Positions 16,809 to 27,259 are shown, numbered from the stretch's first letter. The stretch is DNA of 64,000 nt from Terrimonas pollutisoli (GCF_029360765.1 NZ_JARKNA010000001.1:434001-498000), one strand, 5' to 3'. A program made the numbers and translations. The notes: generated from the sequence alone by a model not told the origin.

Positions 16809-18650
16809 ATGAAACAGCTTTCTTATTTGTTTTTTTCCTTCGTTCTTTTTCACTCAGCGTCGCAAGCACAAGATTGGCAAATTGTAAAAGGTAAGATCAT
16901 ATCACCGTGGGCTGAGAAATTGAACCCCGATAATGCACTGCCTGATTATCCAAGACCACAAATGGTAAGAAAAGACTGGACAAACCTGAATGGGCTTTGG
17001 CAATATGCAATTCTGCCAAAGGATCAACAGTCGATTCCTGCTAACACCCAGGGATCGATACTGGTACCATTCGCAGTAGAATCGGCTTTGTCTGGTGTTG
17101 GAAAAACGGTTGGTAAGGACAGCATACTTTGGTATAAGAAAACAGTGAATGTTCCTGCTGCAAAAAATAAAAATGTATTGCTTCACTTTGGTGCCGTGGA
17201 TTGGCAATGCACTGTATTTGTAAATGGAAAAGAAGTGGGCAGTCACCAGGGAGGTTATGATCCATTTTCCTTCGACATTACGAACGCACTAAAAAAAGGA
17301 ACGAAACAGGATATCGCTATCAGGGTATGGGACCCTTCAGACGACGGACCTCAACCCAGAGGGAAACAAATCAAAAATCCTCATGGTATTTGGTACACAC
17401 CTGTAACAGGTATCTGGCAAACAGTTTGGCTGGAATCCGTTCCAAAAACCTATATCGCTGAAACAAAACAAACACCCGATCTTGATAAAAAGCAAGTCCT
17501 TGTTAATGCCAGGATTGAAAACCTCCAGCCCGGTGACCAGGTTATAGTCACTGCATGGGATGGTGAAACAAAAGTGGCAGAACAAAGCGTTAGTGGTAAT
17601 AGTGAAAGTTCATTGACTATTGCGAATCCAAAACTATGGTCCACTGAAAATCCTTTTTTATACGATTTGAAATATATCGTTCAGCGCAAAGGAAAAACGA
17701 TCGATGAAGTGAAAAGTTATTTTGCCATGCGCAAAATATCTATGAAGCCGGATAGCAAAGGCATTCAAAGAATGTTGCTGAATGAAAAGTTTGTGTTTCA
17801 ATATGGCCCGCTTGACCAGGGCTGGTGGCCCGATGGTTTGTACACCGCTCCTACAGATGAAGCATTGAAATTTGATATTGAAAAAACAAAGGAAATGGGC
17901 TTCAACATGATTCGCAAACATGTGAAAGTAGAACCGGCCCGCTGGTATTATTACTGTGATGTATTGGGAATGTTAGTTTGGCAGGATATGCCGAGCGGCG
18001 ACCTGGGCAATCGCTGGGAATCACGTCCGGGTATTTATGGTCGTGCGACTGATAAAGACAGAACACAGGAATCGGAATCTATATTCCGTACAGAGTGGAA
18101 AGAGATCATGCAGGACTTACACAATTTTCCAAGTATCATTGTTTGGGTGCCGTTCAATGAAGCATGGGGCCAGTTTAAAACAAGAGAAATTGTAGAATGG
18201 ACAATGCAAAAAGATCCGTCAAGACTGGTGAATACTGCAAGCGGCGGAAACTTTGAAGATGTAGGTCATATTATTGACTTGCACAATTATCCTGAACCTT
18301 TGATGCCGCAGCCGGATTTGTTTGGTCAAAAACGGGTATTGGTATTGGGTGAATTTGGTGGACTGGGATTACCGGTTGAAAATCATACCTGGCAGGAAAA
18401 AAATAATTGGGGCTATCAAAGTTTTAAAAATAATACAGAGCTGTTCAACAGGTATTCAGAGTTTATCGATAGTATACCCAATCTTATTTCCAAAGGATTG
18501 TCGGCGGCAGTGTACACTCAAACAACAGATGTAGAAGTGGAAACCAATGGCCTGATGACATACGACCGGAAACAAATCAAAATGCCGGTCGAAAAACTAA
18601 AGGAGTTACACCAAAAATTATACAATCCATCACTGGTGACGATCCGATAA
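16809..18650 (+). CDS. Glycoside hydrolase family 2 protein (beta-galactosidase/glucuronidase type)
   Basis: 613 residues with a signal peptide ending ASQAQ. A sugar-binding jelly-roll domain (about 45-215), an immunoglobulin-like domain (about 220-310) and a TIM barrel follow. The acid/base Glu is in WVPFNEAWG (Glu451) and the nucleophile Glu in VLGEFGGLG (Glu515). It is shorter than LacZ and lacks the C-terminal domains. The exact linkage cut is not predictable. It follows the terminator of the sialic acid operon, so it may have its own promoter, but removal of galactose exposed by sialidases would fit. Convergent with the arabinan operon. Confidence 0.87.
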   Translation: MKQLSYLFFSFVLFHSASQAQDWQIVKGKIISPWAEKLNPDNALPDYPRPQMVRKDWTNLNGLWQYAILPKDQQSIPANTQGSILVPFAVESALSGVGKTVGKDSILWYKKTVNVPAAKNKNVLLHFGAVDWQCTVFVNGKEVGSHQGGYDPFSFDITNALKKGTKQDIAIRVWDPSDDGPQPRGKQIKNPHGIWYTPVTGIWQTVWLESVPKTYIAETKQTPDLDKKQVLVNARIENLQPGDQVIVTAWDGETKVAEQSVSGNSESSLTIANPKLWSTENPFLYDLKYIVQRKGKTIDEVKSYFAMRKISMKPDSKGIQRMLLNEKFVFQYGPLDQGWWPDGLYTAPTDEALKFDIEKTKEMGFNMIRKHVKVEPARWYYYCDVLGMLVWQDMPSGDLGNRWESRPGIYGRATDKDRTQESESIFRTEWKEIMQDLHNFPSIIVWVPFNEAWGQFKTREIVEWTMQKDPSRLVNTASGGNFEDVGHIIDLHNYPEPLMPQPDLFGQKRVLVLGEFGGLGLPVENHTWQEKNNWGYQSFKNNTELFNRYSEFIDSIPNLISKGLSAAVYTQTTDVEVETNGLMTYDRKQIKMPVEKLKELHQKLYNPSLVTIR

Positions 18651-18709
18651 ACAGGATCGCCAGAATGATTCGTTGTTCGTTGAATTTATAAAGCAATTCA
18701 AGCTTTATT

Positions 18710-19696
18710 TTATTCACCCTGTTTTTCAACCTGTGGCCATCCGTTCACCCATTTCAATTTTTCCATTCTCAATTTTGAACGGCCCTTGTCTTTTGCATCA
18801 TAACCGTGAAAGATCAAATAATCAGTGCCGTCAAAGCTGGCCACCGCATTATGACCAACACCATTCCAGTTGGCATCGCCTTCTAATACGATAGAGCCGC
18901 CACCTAAATTCATTGCCACGCCTTCCTGGTCGACATAGGGACCTTGTAATTTTGCCGAACGGCCCACAACTATTTTATAGGTGCTTTTCTCACCGCGGCA
19001 ACAATAGTCAAACGATGCAAAAAGATAATAGTAGTTATTCTTTTTAAAAATAAAGGGAGCTTCGATAGCTGCATCGCCGCCTGCTGTATCAGGTGTAATA
19101 AAATTTCGTGGACGACTGGCAATCGTGTACCACTGTTCCGGTTGAGCAACAGATTTCAAATCGTCATTCAACTTAACCAGTTTAATGCCATCCCAAAATG
19201 AACCAAAGGTCAGCCAGCTAATGCCTTTTTCATCCCGGATCAAATTGGGGTCGATTGCATTCCACATATCCCTGCCTGGTACCGATTGTATCACCTTACC
19301 ATGATCCGTCCATTTATAATCAGCACTGCCGGGATGTAATGTTTTATTGGTAGCCACGCCGATGCAGGAAGTGTTTTTTCCAAATGCAGAAACAGAATAA
19401 TACAAATAATAAAGCCCGTTGTGAAAAGAAATATCCGGCGCCCAGATATGGTTACGAAATCCTGGGATCGTTCTGACGGCCCAGGGCAATGTATCAAATA
19501 CAGGTTTTTCCCGTTTCCAGTTTATTCGATCTTTTGAGGACCACATGCTGATGCCCCTGCCGGTACAAAACAAATAATACACACTATCCTGTTTTATCAT
19601 TACAGGATCATGTACGGGAATATTTGATACCTGTGCAAATACTGGCTTCTGTAATACCAGGAACATAAAGAACAACAGGCGGGTTATTCTTTTCAT
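18710..19696 (-). CDS. GH43 arabinan endo-1,5-alpha-L-arabinanase
   Basis: 328 residues with a signal peptide ending PVFAQ. The five-bladed GH43 propeller shows the base Asp in VHDPVM near residue 29, the pKa-modulating Asp in AIDPNL and the acid Glu in IEAPFI. The FDYCCRGEKSTY motif is typical of endo-arabinanases. The expected product is short arabino-oligosaccharides from alpha-1,5-arabinan. It is the last gene of the minus-strand operon, 2 bases after the preceding GH51 gene, and converges on the GH2 gene. Confidence 0.9.
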   Translation of the reverse strand: MKRITRLLFFMFLVLQKPVFAQVSNIPVHDPVMIKQDSVYYLFCTGRGISMWSSKDRINWKREKPVFDTLPWAVRTIPGFRNHIWAPDISFHNGLYYLYYSVSAFGKNTSCIGVATNKTLHPGSADYKWTDHGKVIQSVPGRDMWNAIDPNLIRDEKGISWLTFGSFWDGIKLVKLNDDLKSVAQPEQWYTIASRPRNFITPDTAGGDAAIEAPFIFKKNNYYYLFASFDYCCRGEKSTYKIVVGRSAKLQGPYVDQEGVAMNLGGGSIVLEGDANWNGVGHNAVASFDGTDYLIFHGYDAKDKGRSKLRMEKLKWVNGWPQVEKQGE

Positions 19697-19698
19697 TA

Positions 19699-21786
19699 TT
19701 ATAAATTAAACTCGTAGAGATTAATGCTGTATGGTGAAACCATCAGTGTGCCATTGTATTGTTTAGAAGCAGATGATTCTTTTATTTCAACCACCGGAGA
19801 TTTTCCCAGTTCATTGTATGAGTTAACCAACGGGCCGGTAATAACAAAACTTCTGATCATTTTATACTTTACTCCGTTTTTAAATTTTATTTCTGCTTTT
19901 TGCATTGCAGCTGTCGGGTTAACAATAGAAATGGTGATTGTTTTTTTATCCGCTTTCATAGCGGCCGATATATCCAGGGGATATGTATCACTGCCGGATG
20001 AAACTTCAGGCCTGTCGACACCAATAGTGCCTTTGATGGCAGGTTGCTTGCTGTCGCCTTCTACTGATACAGGGATAGTACCAAAATAAGTGCTGAACAT
20101 TCTTATAACTAAACCGCTTGGTTGTATGGCAACTCTCGTGGCATCATATAAAAGACAGGAAGGAGCATCCGTCGAAGTAAATGTGCTCATCTTAATGATA
20201 TCCGTATTCCTGAAAATTTCGTGATACGCTTCAGCCGTAGCCAATGCATCTTTCATCCCCCAACCGCCGTCTTTCATCCGCCATTCATCTACTGCCAATG
20301 TTATTCCTTTTTCTTTAATGACTGGATAACGCTGTTGGTATTTTCTAAATGCTTCCACCGAACCTTTTAAGCGGTTGGGTAATCTTCTTACTTTATCAAC
20401 AATAGGATCGTCTTTTGCTGATACAAATTTTTGAAGTTGCGCATCATATGCTGAATCACCAAGGGGATATAAATGTTCTGCGAGATAATTGAAGTTTTCC
20501 GCACAATTTGCTAAGAGGTTGCCTGACCAGTCGTATTTACCACCGATAGTAAAAGGCAAAGTATCATGTGCATAATCGCCTGAATAAATTGAAGTGCAAC
20601 CCATCTCGTATGGAGTTGCCCCGGATGCAACCAGTATGATTGACGAATCCGCTTTCTTCATTGCTTTGGCAAACATATTATGTTTGATCGCATAATGAAA
20701 TGCGGACATATTACCCAGTTGCCACTTGCCATACATTTCATTGCCAATGCCCCACCACTTAACTGCAAAAGGTTCAGCATGCCCATTAGCTGCTCTTAAT
20801 TTACCCATGGGCGTTTCTACAGATCCATTTACATATTCAACCCATTGTGCTGCAGAATAAGCGTCACCCATACCGGCGTTTACGCCAATATTTGGTTCTA
20901 CACCCAATAGTTTGCAAAGGTCAAGATACTCATGTGTACCTACATCGTTTGATTCCATTGCATTCCAGGCATAATCATATATGGGTGGTCTTTTATCCCT
21001 GTCACCGACACCATTTCTCCAATCGTAACCGGATGATGCGTTGCCACCCCAGCGGAGATTACCCAGGTTCATATATCTAAACTGTTCCAGTATATCCGCT
21101 CTGAAGCCATTCACATTGCTGGCAGGCATAAGTGAGGTAGCGCCAATCCATAAAGCACCGTTACCAGAAGCCGTTATTTCGAATGCAGCATCGGTTGTTG
21201 TAACCGGCGATTTAAATGTAAACAGGAACGTTTTATACGAAGATGAAAGTGAATCAGCAATTGTTTGTATGGTATATTTTTCATTTGCCCACCGGAGGTT
21301 GGTTTGTACAGTTGGTTTTTGATCCGCTGCCAATACTACCCGTACATTATACGCACTGTCCTTCTGAAAACTCAGGCCTTTTTGGGTAATCCCTCTTTGC
21401 ACCAGGGGTGACAAAATAATTTTTGGCGAATGTTCCCCAGTAAAAACATTTTTATTATCTGACTGTACATACTCATCTTCTCCTACAGGTTTCCATCTTC
21501 CCAAATAATGGCGGGTATTAAGAGGCTTTAGTTCATCCGAAGATGTCACCGGATAAAAGAACTTACGGTCACCGAGCATCTCGGCCCACAATCCGCCTTC
21601 AAAATAATTAAAGAGCAATTCAATAAATTGGCCGTAAATAAGTTTTGAAATAGTGTCTGATGTTTTATGAGGATCAACAATTACCTGTATTGATGGCACT
21701 TTCTTACCTGACTGCGAAAATAAATTTGTGCTTATGTTTAGCAAAAGGGAAGAAGTCAATAACAGTTTAAAGGCAAATCGTTTCAT
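19699..21786 (-). CDS. Alpha-L-arabinofuranosidase-type GH51 enzyme (large form)
   Basis: 695 residues with a signal peptide ending NLFSQ. An N-terminal carbohydrate-binding-like beta domain (about 75-220) precedes the catalytic barrel with acid/base Glu in GIGNEMYGKW and nucleophile Glu in LAVDEWRM. A C-terminal alpha-L-AF_C beta domain follows. The barrel begins with LRWGGNASSGYDWRNG, which deviates from the usual RWPGGCF pattern seen in its two paralogs in the operon, so substrate preference may differ. It lies between another GH51 and a GH43 gene. Confidence 0.88.
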   Translation of the reverse strand: MKRFAFKLLLTSSLLLNISTNLFSQSGKKVPSIQVIVDPHKTSDTISKLIYGQFIELLFNYFEGGLWAEMLGDRKFFYPVTSSDELKPLNTRHYLGRWKPVGEDEYVQSDNKNVFTGEHSPKIILSPLVQRGITQKGLSFQKDSAYNVRVVLAADQKPTVQTNLRWANEKYTIQTIADSLSSSYKTFLFTFKSPVTTTDAAFEITASGNGALWIGATSLMPASNVNGFRADILEQFRYMNLGNLRWGGNASSGYDWRNGVGDRDKRPPIYDYAWNAMESNDVGTHEYLDLCKLLGVEPNIGVNAGMGDAYSAAQWVEYVNGSVETPMGKLRAANGHAEPFAVKWWGIGNEMYGKWQLGNMSAFHYAIKHNMFAKAMKKADSSIILVASGATPYEMGCTSIYSGDYAHDTLPFTIGGKYDWSGNLLANCAENFNYLAEHLYPLGDSAYDAQLQKFVSAKDDPIVDKVRRLPNRLKGSVEAFRKYQQRYPVIKEKGITLAVDEWRMKDGGWGMKDALATAEAYHEIFRNTDIIKMSTFTSTDAPSCLLYDATRVAIQPSGLVIRMFSTYFGTIPVSVEGDSKQPAIKGTIGVDRPEVSSGSDTYPLDISAAMKADKKTITISIVNPTAAMQKAEIKFKNGVKYKMIRSFVITGPLVNSYNELGKSPVVEIKESSASKQYNGTLMVSPYSINLYEFNL

Positions 21787-21910
21787 TTATTGATATTAAT
21801 GGGCCGTTAATGAAATGAACGGCCCATATTTTACAATTAAGTCTTTATTTGTTTTCGTCTTGTATTCTTTACTACAACCCTTTTTTTGTAAACTACCAGT
21901 GTGATCAGTA

Positions 21911-23899
21911 TTACAATAATTTCACCCGGAACACGGTAAGAGAATAAGGTGCTACCGTTATATCTATTTTCTTTCCTTTTACAGCCATTTGATGTGTAAC
22001 GGGGCTAACAGCCAAAGGAACATCAGGACTATTCACCTTTTCTAATGATTCACCAGTCAAAACCGTAACAGTAGCCTGGGATGTTATTTTTTTCACTCCC
22101 TCAAAAGCCAAGCAGGTCGCCTTTTCATTAGCTGAACTATTTACGATCTTAATGATCACTTCGTTTGTGTTCTTATCTATAACAGCGGAAGCATACAAAC
22201 TGTCCTGGCCCGTTACCGGTTTATTATTCCATAATGCAGGAACAACATGTGTGCCTTTGTTGGTAGAATACAATTTTTGAACATAGTAATTGGGCGTACC
22301 ATATGACCGAAGGTTGTCAACCCATATCAGGTCAGGCGACCATTGCCAGCCATCCACATGTGCGAATAAAGGTGCATAAGAGGCCATCATTACTACACCA
22401 GCATTTCTTTCCAGGCCGGTAAGAAATGCTGCTTCTGCAATGGCTGTTTGCAGGTTGTTTTTATTTTTTATACTTACTGTCTTATCACTTTGCGCTGCAT
22501 ATTCGCCGGCAAATATTTTAGCTCCGTTTCTGTCGTAATTATCATACCGCGACGCATTTTGTAAAAACCATTCGGGGCGACGGTAGTAATGCTCGTCAAT
22601 TATATCCGCTTTCATCTTTCTCAACTCGCCATTCAGATAATCAAATCGTTCTCCATTGGGATCAGTACCCGAGCTGGCCACCAATTTGAAGTCGGGATAT
22701 TTTTCTTTAATAGCCTTTTGGAAAATTTTTAAGCGTTCAACATATTGCGGTCCCCAGTTTTCATTTCCTACACCCATCATTTTTAAATTAAAGGGAGCAG
22801 GATGGCCCATTTTTGCCCTAACCTTGCCCCATTTAGTGTTTACGTCGCCATTGGCAAATTCAATCAGGTCCAGTGCATCCTGTACATAAGGATCCAATTG
22901 ATCCACCGGGGTTAATTCGGCAGTGTTAAATTGACAAGCCATGCCGCAATTCAATATGGGCAGTGGTGCTGCACCAATATCTTCTGCCAATTGAAAATAT
23001 TCATAAAATCCGAGGCCAAACGATTGAAAATAGTCGGGTGCAGGACGATGCGCAAATTCTGTATTCCACCGGTTGACGATGAGTTGTCGTTCTTCGATGG
23101 GACCAATTGTTTTTTTCCATTGATAACGGGTTTCCAATTCATGTCCCTCAACAATGCAACCGCCTGGAAAGCGAATAAATCCTGGTTTCATATCAGCCAG
23201 CATTTGAACCATATCAGCCCGCATGCCGCCCGGTCTTTTTTTCCAGGTATCTTCGGGAAACAATGAGATCATGTCAAGATCGATCACACCATTACCTTCA
23301 AACCAAATATTCATTTTGGCTTTTGGTTCAGTAGTGGTAGCATTAAAACTCACGGCTTCTTTTTTCCAATCATCGCCTGCAGACGAAGGACTCAATGAAG
23401 CGTTGCCAATGATTTCGTTTTTATCATTGATCAGTTCAATATGCATTTTTATACCTGCAGCAGGTTGACGATACATTACCGAAAAATCATAACGCAATCC
23501 TTTTTTGATCCCCATTCCCCTGAAACCTTCATTGGTCAATCCCAAACTTTTAACAGTGTGGTTGACTTTTACCCGGATAAATCTTGGATTGGCTGTATTT
23601 TTTTCATTCCTGTTCAGCACCGTCACAGTACCCTCTTCAAACTTTGTTTGTTCCACTTTCCAGCCCATGAGCGGTTTATAAAATTCAAAAGAGCGGTTCT
23701 TTACCAACTCGGCATAAATACCGCCATCAGCTCCCATATTAATGTCTTCAAAAAAAACACCCCACATCGTCGGTTGTATCTCCGCTGTTGGCTTATCAGC
23801 TTTAATGTTGATGATGCATTTGTTTTTTTCCTGCGCAATTGCAGAAGCTGAAAATACGCTACCTGCAAATGCAGCAAATAGAATGTTCTTAAAGTTCAT
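21911..23899 (-). CDS. Alpha-L-arabinofuranosidase GH51 with N-terminal CBM-like domain
   Basis: 662 residues with a signal peptide ending SAIAQ. The motif TMWGVFFEDINMGADGGIYA opens the mature protein. A CBM4/9-like domain spans about 80-215. The catalytic barrel starts with RFPGGC and carries acid/base Glu in GVGNENWG and nucleophile Glu in IFAGEYAAQ. A C-terminal beta domain ends the protein. Expected to remove terminal or side-chain arabinofuranose. A fragment of another gene of this type lies at 32272-32340. Confidence 0.9.
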   Translation of the reverse strand: MNFKNILFAAFAGSVFSASAIAQEKNKCIINIKADKPTAEIQPTMWGVFFEDINMGADGGIYAELVKNRSFEFYKPLMGWKVEQTKFEEGTVTVLNRNEKNTANPRFIRVKVNHTVKSLGLTNEGFRGMGIKKGLRYDFSVMYRQPAAGIKMHIELINDKNEIIGNASLSPSSAGDDWKKEAVSFNATTTEPKAKMNIWFEGNGVIDLDMISLFPEDTWKKRPGGMRADMVQMLADMKPGFIRFPGGCIVEGHELETRYQWKKTIGPIEERQLIVNRWNTEFAHRPAPDYFQSFGLGFYEYFQLAEDIGAAPLPILNCGMACQFNTAELTPVDQLDPYVQDALDLIEFANGDVNTKWGKVRAKMGHPAPFNLKMMGVGNENWGPQYVERLKIFQKAIKEKYPDFKLVASSGTDPNGERFDYLNGELRKMKADIIDEHYYRRPEWFLQNASRYDNYDRNGAKIFAGEYAAQSDKTVSIKNKNNLQTAIAEAAFLTGLERNAGVVMMASYAPLFAHVDGWQWSPDLIWVDNLRSYGTPNYYVQKLYSTNKGTHVVPALWNNKPVTGQDSLYASAVIDKNTNEVIIKIVNSSANEKATCLAFEGVKKITSQATVTVLTGESLEKVNSPDVPLAVSPVTHQMAVKGKKIDITVAPYSLTVFRVKLL

Positions 23900-23988
23900 T
23901 GCACTATTAGTTTAAAATTTTCTTTTTTTTTATTATTATTCACTTTTGACTTTTCACCTTGCACTTTCGCCTGACTCCCGACTCACAA

Positions 23989-25470
23989 CTATTTCTTCTT
24001 TCCCCAGATAGCTGTTCCCTGGTTGCTTAAACCTGAGAAAATGATCGTGTTCTTTTTGTTTTCCCAATCTCTTCCTTTTTGTACAAATACTTTATCCGTA
24101 AATCCATTGCTCCATTTCAGTTGCAACCATGGGGCGGAATAAGTCCAGGTATCAGCGCTGCTGCCATTCAATGTTCCATTCGCTGCAATATTTAATGAAA
24201 AGGAATTTTGAAAATCAGCTGAGGTTTGTTCGGCGGAATAGCCAGGGACTACGTTATATCCCAAAACAATTTGTTCCCATTCACCGACCAGGTCATTTTG
24301 TGAAATGAGTGAATCCTTTTCCCACGCATACCGCTCAGGAGAAGCCACCGGCCAGCCATCTGCGGTCCAAAATAATTTACGAACATGCATATTCATAAAA
24401 TATTTATCAATGCCGGGTCTTCCCTGGTGTGCAATAAAGTATTGGCCCTCGCCATCGGTAAAGGCAGTGGAGTGGGCTACACCCTGCCAACCACTGTGAC
24501 CGGAAAATTTATACGGTGCAATGATCATCGGTCCATGATCGGCATTGGTGTTAGCATCAGCACCGTTATAATCATAGAAAGGCCCATCTGGTTTATCAGC
24601 TTTCATCACCCTGACATTGTATTTTGTTTCGAGCCAGTCATAGGCAATAAACAAATAGTATTTGTTTAGCTGCGCATTATAAATGATATCAGCTCCTTCT
24701 ATGTTTCCATTGTATTTGCCGGCGGTGAAGCCCCGGTTAGCAATCCTTTTTCCTTTATCACCCGATGCAAGTGAAAGACCCGTAGCAAGATCAAGTTTTA
24801 ATGAATAGATACCATCCCATGCCGATCCATATACCATCCAGTGTTCACCTGTATTCGTAATGATCACGGCAGGGTCGATAGCATTTGTCTGTATACTATT
24901 ATCATCTTTGGATGTAACTACGAGGCCCTTTTCTGTCCAGGGCCCTTCCGGGTTAGCAGCTGTTGCCATTCCGATCACACTTAGTCTTGGTTTGGCGCAT
25001 GAAAGTGAATAATACAGGCGATATTCATTACCGGCTTTTACAATGCAGGGCGCCCATAATGAATTGAATGGTGTGCCGCCTCCCTGTGTAATATAGTTTG
25101 AACCCATTGCTGGTAAACTATTAAATACCCAGCCGACAAAGTACCATTGTACGAGATCTTTTGATTTTCTAATCTGCAGTCCTGGTCTTACGTCAATACC
25201 ATAGCCGGCATCTGTGCTGAAGGAATAATAATACTCACCGGCTTTGATGATGGCAGGATCATGTACATTGTGCGGTCCCCATTTCAGGTAGTTTGCAAAC
25301 GGTGCAATTGATCCATAAGTATCAGAAATCGTATTGATATCAAATGCAGAAACGACAGGCGGATCAACGGGAGTAGCCGGCGTTGTATCAGCTTTGTCTT
25401 TACTACAGGAGAATATCATTACGGCGAGTAACACCAGTCCTGTTTCTTTCAATAGAAATCGTTTCGTCAT
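23989..25470 (-). CDS. GH43 arabinanase/arabinosidase lipoprotein with extra C-terminal domain
   Basis: 493 residues. A lipoprotein signal ends MIFSCSKD (Cys near 22). The GH43 propeller has the catalytic Asp in VHDPAI, the second Asp in AIDPAV and the Glu in NIEGADI. The C-terminal ~100 residues (from about LVGEWEQ) form a beta domain seen behind several extracellular endo-arabinanases. Likely displayed on the cell surface where it would make the first cuts in arabinan. Its start is 5 bases after the stop of the upstream GH51 gene. Confidence 0.88.
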   Translation of the reverse strand: MTKRFLLKETGLVLLAVMIFSCSKDKADTTPATPVDPPVVSAFDINTISDTYGSIAPFANYLKWGPHNVHDPAIIKAGEYYYSFSTDAGYGIDVRPGLQIRKSKDLVQWYFVGWVFNSLPAMGSNYITQGGGTPFNSLWAPCIVKAGNEYRLYYSLSCAKPRLSVIGMATAANPEGPWTEKGLVVTSKDDNSIQTNAIDPAVIITNTGEHWMVYGSAWDGIYSLKLDLATGLSLASGDKGKRIANRGFTAGKYNGNIEGADIIYNAQLNKYYLFIAYDWLETKYNVRVMKADKPDGPFYDYNGADANTNADHGPMIIAPYKFSGHSGWQGVAHSTAFTDGEGQYFIAHQGRPGIDKYFMNMHVRKLFWTADGWPVASPERYAWEKDSLISQNDLVGEWEQIVLGYNVVPGYSAEQTSADFQNSFSLNIAANGTLNGSSADTWTYSAPWLQLKWSNGFTDKVFVQKGRDWENKKNTIIFSGLSNQGTAIWGKKK

Positions 25471-25475
25471 TTTTA

Positions 25476-27017
25476 TTATTTAAGTGCCAGCACTACTACC
25501 GAAGCAGGAGGAAGCTTTACCTGTAACGAGTTGCCAGTCAGTTTTGCATCATTAAAGGTTGTTGGTTGAATTTTACCCGGATTTTCAAATGAATTATAAT
25601 CCTGCAGTTTTTTTGATGTCAGAATTCTGCCGGAAACCGAATTGTATTTTGAACCTCTTATGTCTATAGTAATTTCCTGTTGTTTAGCAGCGTCAATATT
25701 TACCAATGAAATATGGGTGACGCCTGCCTGGTCTCTTGAGACGGAAGCGGAAACGGCTGGTAGTTTTTCATCGCCTACCACATAATCATTTGATTTTACA
25801 TCTACCGGTAATAAAGTTGCATCCTGGTGAACATTGTACATCTCCATCACATGATAAGTAGGAGTGAGGAGCATCTTTTCTTTATTCGTTAAGATGACGG
25901 CTTGCAAAACGTTTACTGTTTGCGCAAGATTAGCCATCCTTACTCTTTCACAATGATTGTTGAAAATATTCAGGGTAGCACCTGCGATCATCGCATCACG
26001 AATAGTGTTTTGCTGGTAAAGAAACCCGGGATTAGTACCAGGTTCTACCTCATACCAACCTCCCCATTCATCCACAACCAACGCAGTTTTTTTTGCCGGG
26101 TCGTATTTATCCATGATATTGGAATGTCTTGTCACCAGCTCTTCCATTTTAAGGGCTGACTTCATGGTGGCGAAATATTGCTGTTCGCTAAAATCCCTCG
26201 CCGGACCCTTTTGGTTCCAGTTGATAACGGAATAGTGATGTAGTGCTACTCCTTCCACCATATTGCGGGGAATGTCACGCATTAATACTTCTGTCCAGTT
26301 GTAATCATCACCATTGGCCCCTGATGCCACCCGAAACATTTTGTCATTGTTGCTCCAATCGGTCATGAACGTGGCGTACAACCGATACACATTAGCATAA
26401 TACTCGGGTTTCATATTCCCACCGCAGCCCCATGCTTCATTGCCCACACCCCAGATCTTTACGTTCCATGGTTTTTCTCTTCCGTTTTGTACCCGCCATT
26501 TACTCATCGGGCTTGCTTTACCGTCGAAGTTTACATACTGTACCCAGTCTATAAGTTCCTGCGTTGTTCCACTTCCAACATTACCTGCGAGATATGGCTC
26601 TGAACCGATTGCCTCGCACATGTTTAAGAAATCATGGGTGCCAAAACTGTTATCTTCTGTTACGCCACCCCACCAGCGGTTAACGATAGATGGTCTGTTT
26701 GCTTTGGGACCTATGCCATCTTTCCAATGATAGGTATCCGCAAAGCAACCGCCGGGCCAGCGAAGGTTCGGTACTTTTAATTTTTTTAAGGCTGCAATGA
26801 TATCATTGCGGACACCATCAGTGTTGGGTATGATTTTATTGGTGTCGCCAACATAGAAACCATTGTAAATACAGTTGCCTAAATGCTCGGCAAAATGCCC
26901 ATAGATATGCTTGCTGATTTTATCTTTTCCAAGATCAGCTTGCAAAATAATTTTGTTCTGCGCTAATAAACCAGAACCTGTCAGTAGAATAAAACAACCA
27001 ATCGCAAATTTTTTCAT
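25476..27017 (-). CDS. Alpha-L-arabinofuranosidase GH51 (compact form)
   Basis: 513 residues with a signal peptide ending GLLAQ. The canonical GH51 core starts with YGHFAEHLG and has RWPGGCFADTYHW, the acid/base Glu in GVGNEAWGCGG and the nucleophile Glu in VVDEWGGWYE, followed by the C-terminal beta domain. Length is close to the classical ~500-residue form without an added CBM. It is the first enzyme gene after SusC/SusD, separated from SusD by a 265-base spacer with two hairpins. Confidence 0.92.
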   Translation of the reverse strand: MKKFAIGCFILLTGSGLLAQNKIILQADLGKDKISKHIYGHFAEHLGNCIYNGFYVGDTNKIIPNTDGVRNDIIAALKKLKVPNLRWPGGCFADTYHWKDGIGPKANRPSIVNRWWGGVTEDNSFGTHDFLNMCEAIGSEPYLAGNVGSGTTQELIDWVQYVNFDGKASPMSKWRVQNGREKPWNVKIWGVGNEAWGCGGNMKPEYYANVYRLYATFMTDWSNNDKMFRVASGANGDDYNWTEVLMRDIPRNMVEGVALHHYSVINWNQKGPARDFSEQQYFATMKSALKMEELVTRHSNIMDKYDPAKKTALVVDEWGGWYEVEPGTNPGFLYQQNTIRDAMIAGATLNIFNNHCERVRMANLAQTVNVLQAVILTNKEKMLLTPTYHVMEMYNVHQDATLLPVDVKSNDYVVGDEKLPAVSASVSRDQAGVTHISLVNIDAAKQQEITIDIRGSKYNSVSGRILTSKKLQDYNSFENPGKIQPTTFNDAKLTGNSLQVKLPPASVVVLALK

Positions 27018-27085
27018 GAAATATTTTTTAGAGAAGCAACTTACTCTATTATTGAAATAAGTGATACCGGAATTTTTTAAAAGAT

Positions 27086-27132
27086 CCGACGAGCCCGGTT
27101 TTCAACGAATGCTTGTTAATCCGGGCCGCCGG
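27086..27132 (-). repeat. Hairpin element A between susD and GH51
   Basis: CCGACGAGCCCGG at 27086-27098 pairs with CCGGGCCGCCGG at 27121-27132, with one bulge, around a 22-base loop. On the minus (transcribed) strand it is followed by a short T-rich stretch. It is clearly related in sequence to element B at 27211-27259. Confidence 0.6.
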
Positions 27133-27210
27133 AAGGTTGGTCAATTTATTTGCTTTTATAATTTTTTAAAAATGCCATGCTTTTAAAATAATTACCTGTT
27201 TGCGAAAAAT

Positions 27211-27259
27211 CCGATGGTCCCGGTTATTCACGACTGCTTACCAACCAGGATCCCATCGG
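27211..27259 (-). repeat. Hairpin element B between susD and GH51
   Basis: CCGATGG (27211-27217) pairs with CCATCGG (27253-27259), and the inner CCCGGTT and AACCAGG pair in part. On the transcribed strand it is followed by TTTTT. It could act as a partial terminator or mRNA stabiliser that lowers enzyme expression relative to SusC/SusD. Confidence 0.6.

Noticed and set aside
23900..23988. Spacer with CACTTTTGACTTTTCAC-like runs as a CRISPR or tandem array
   Set aside because: Units are short, irregular and without spacers; it is just a low-complexity stretch.
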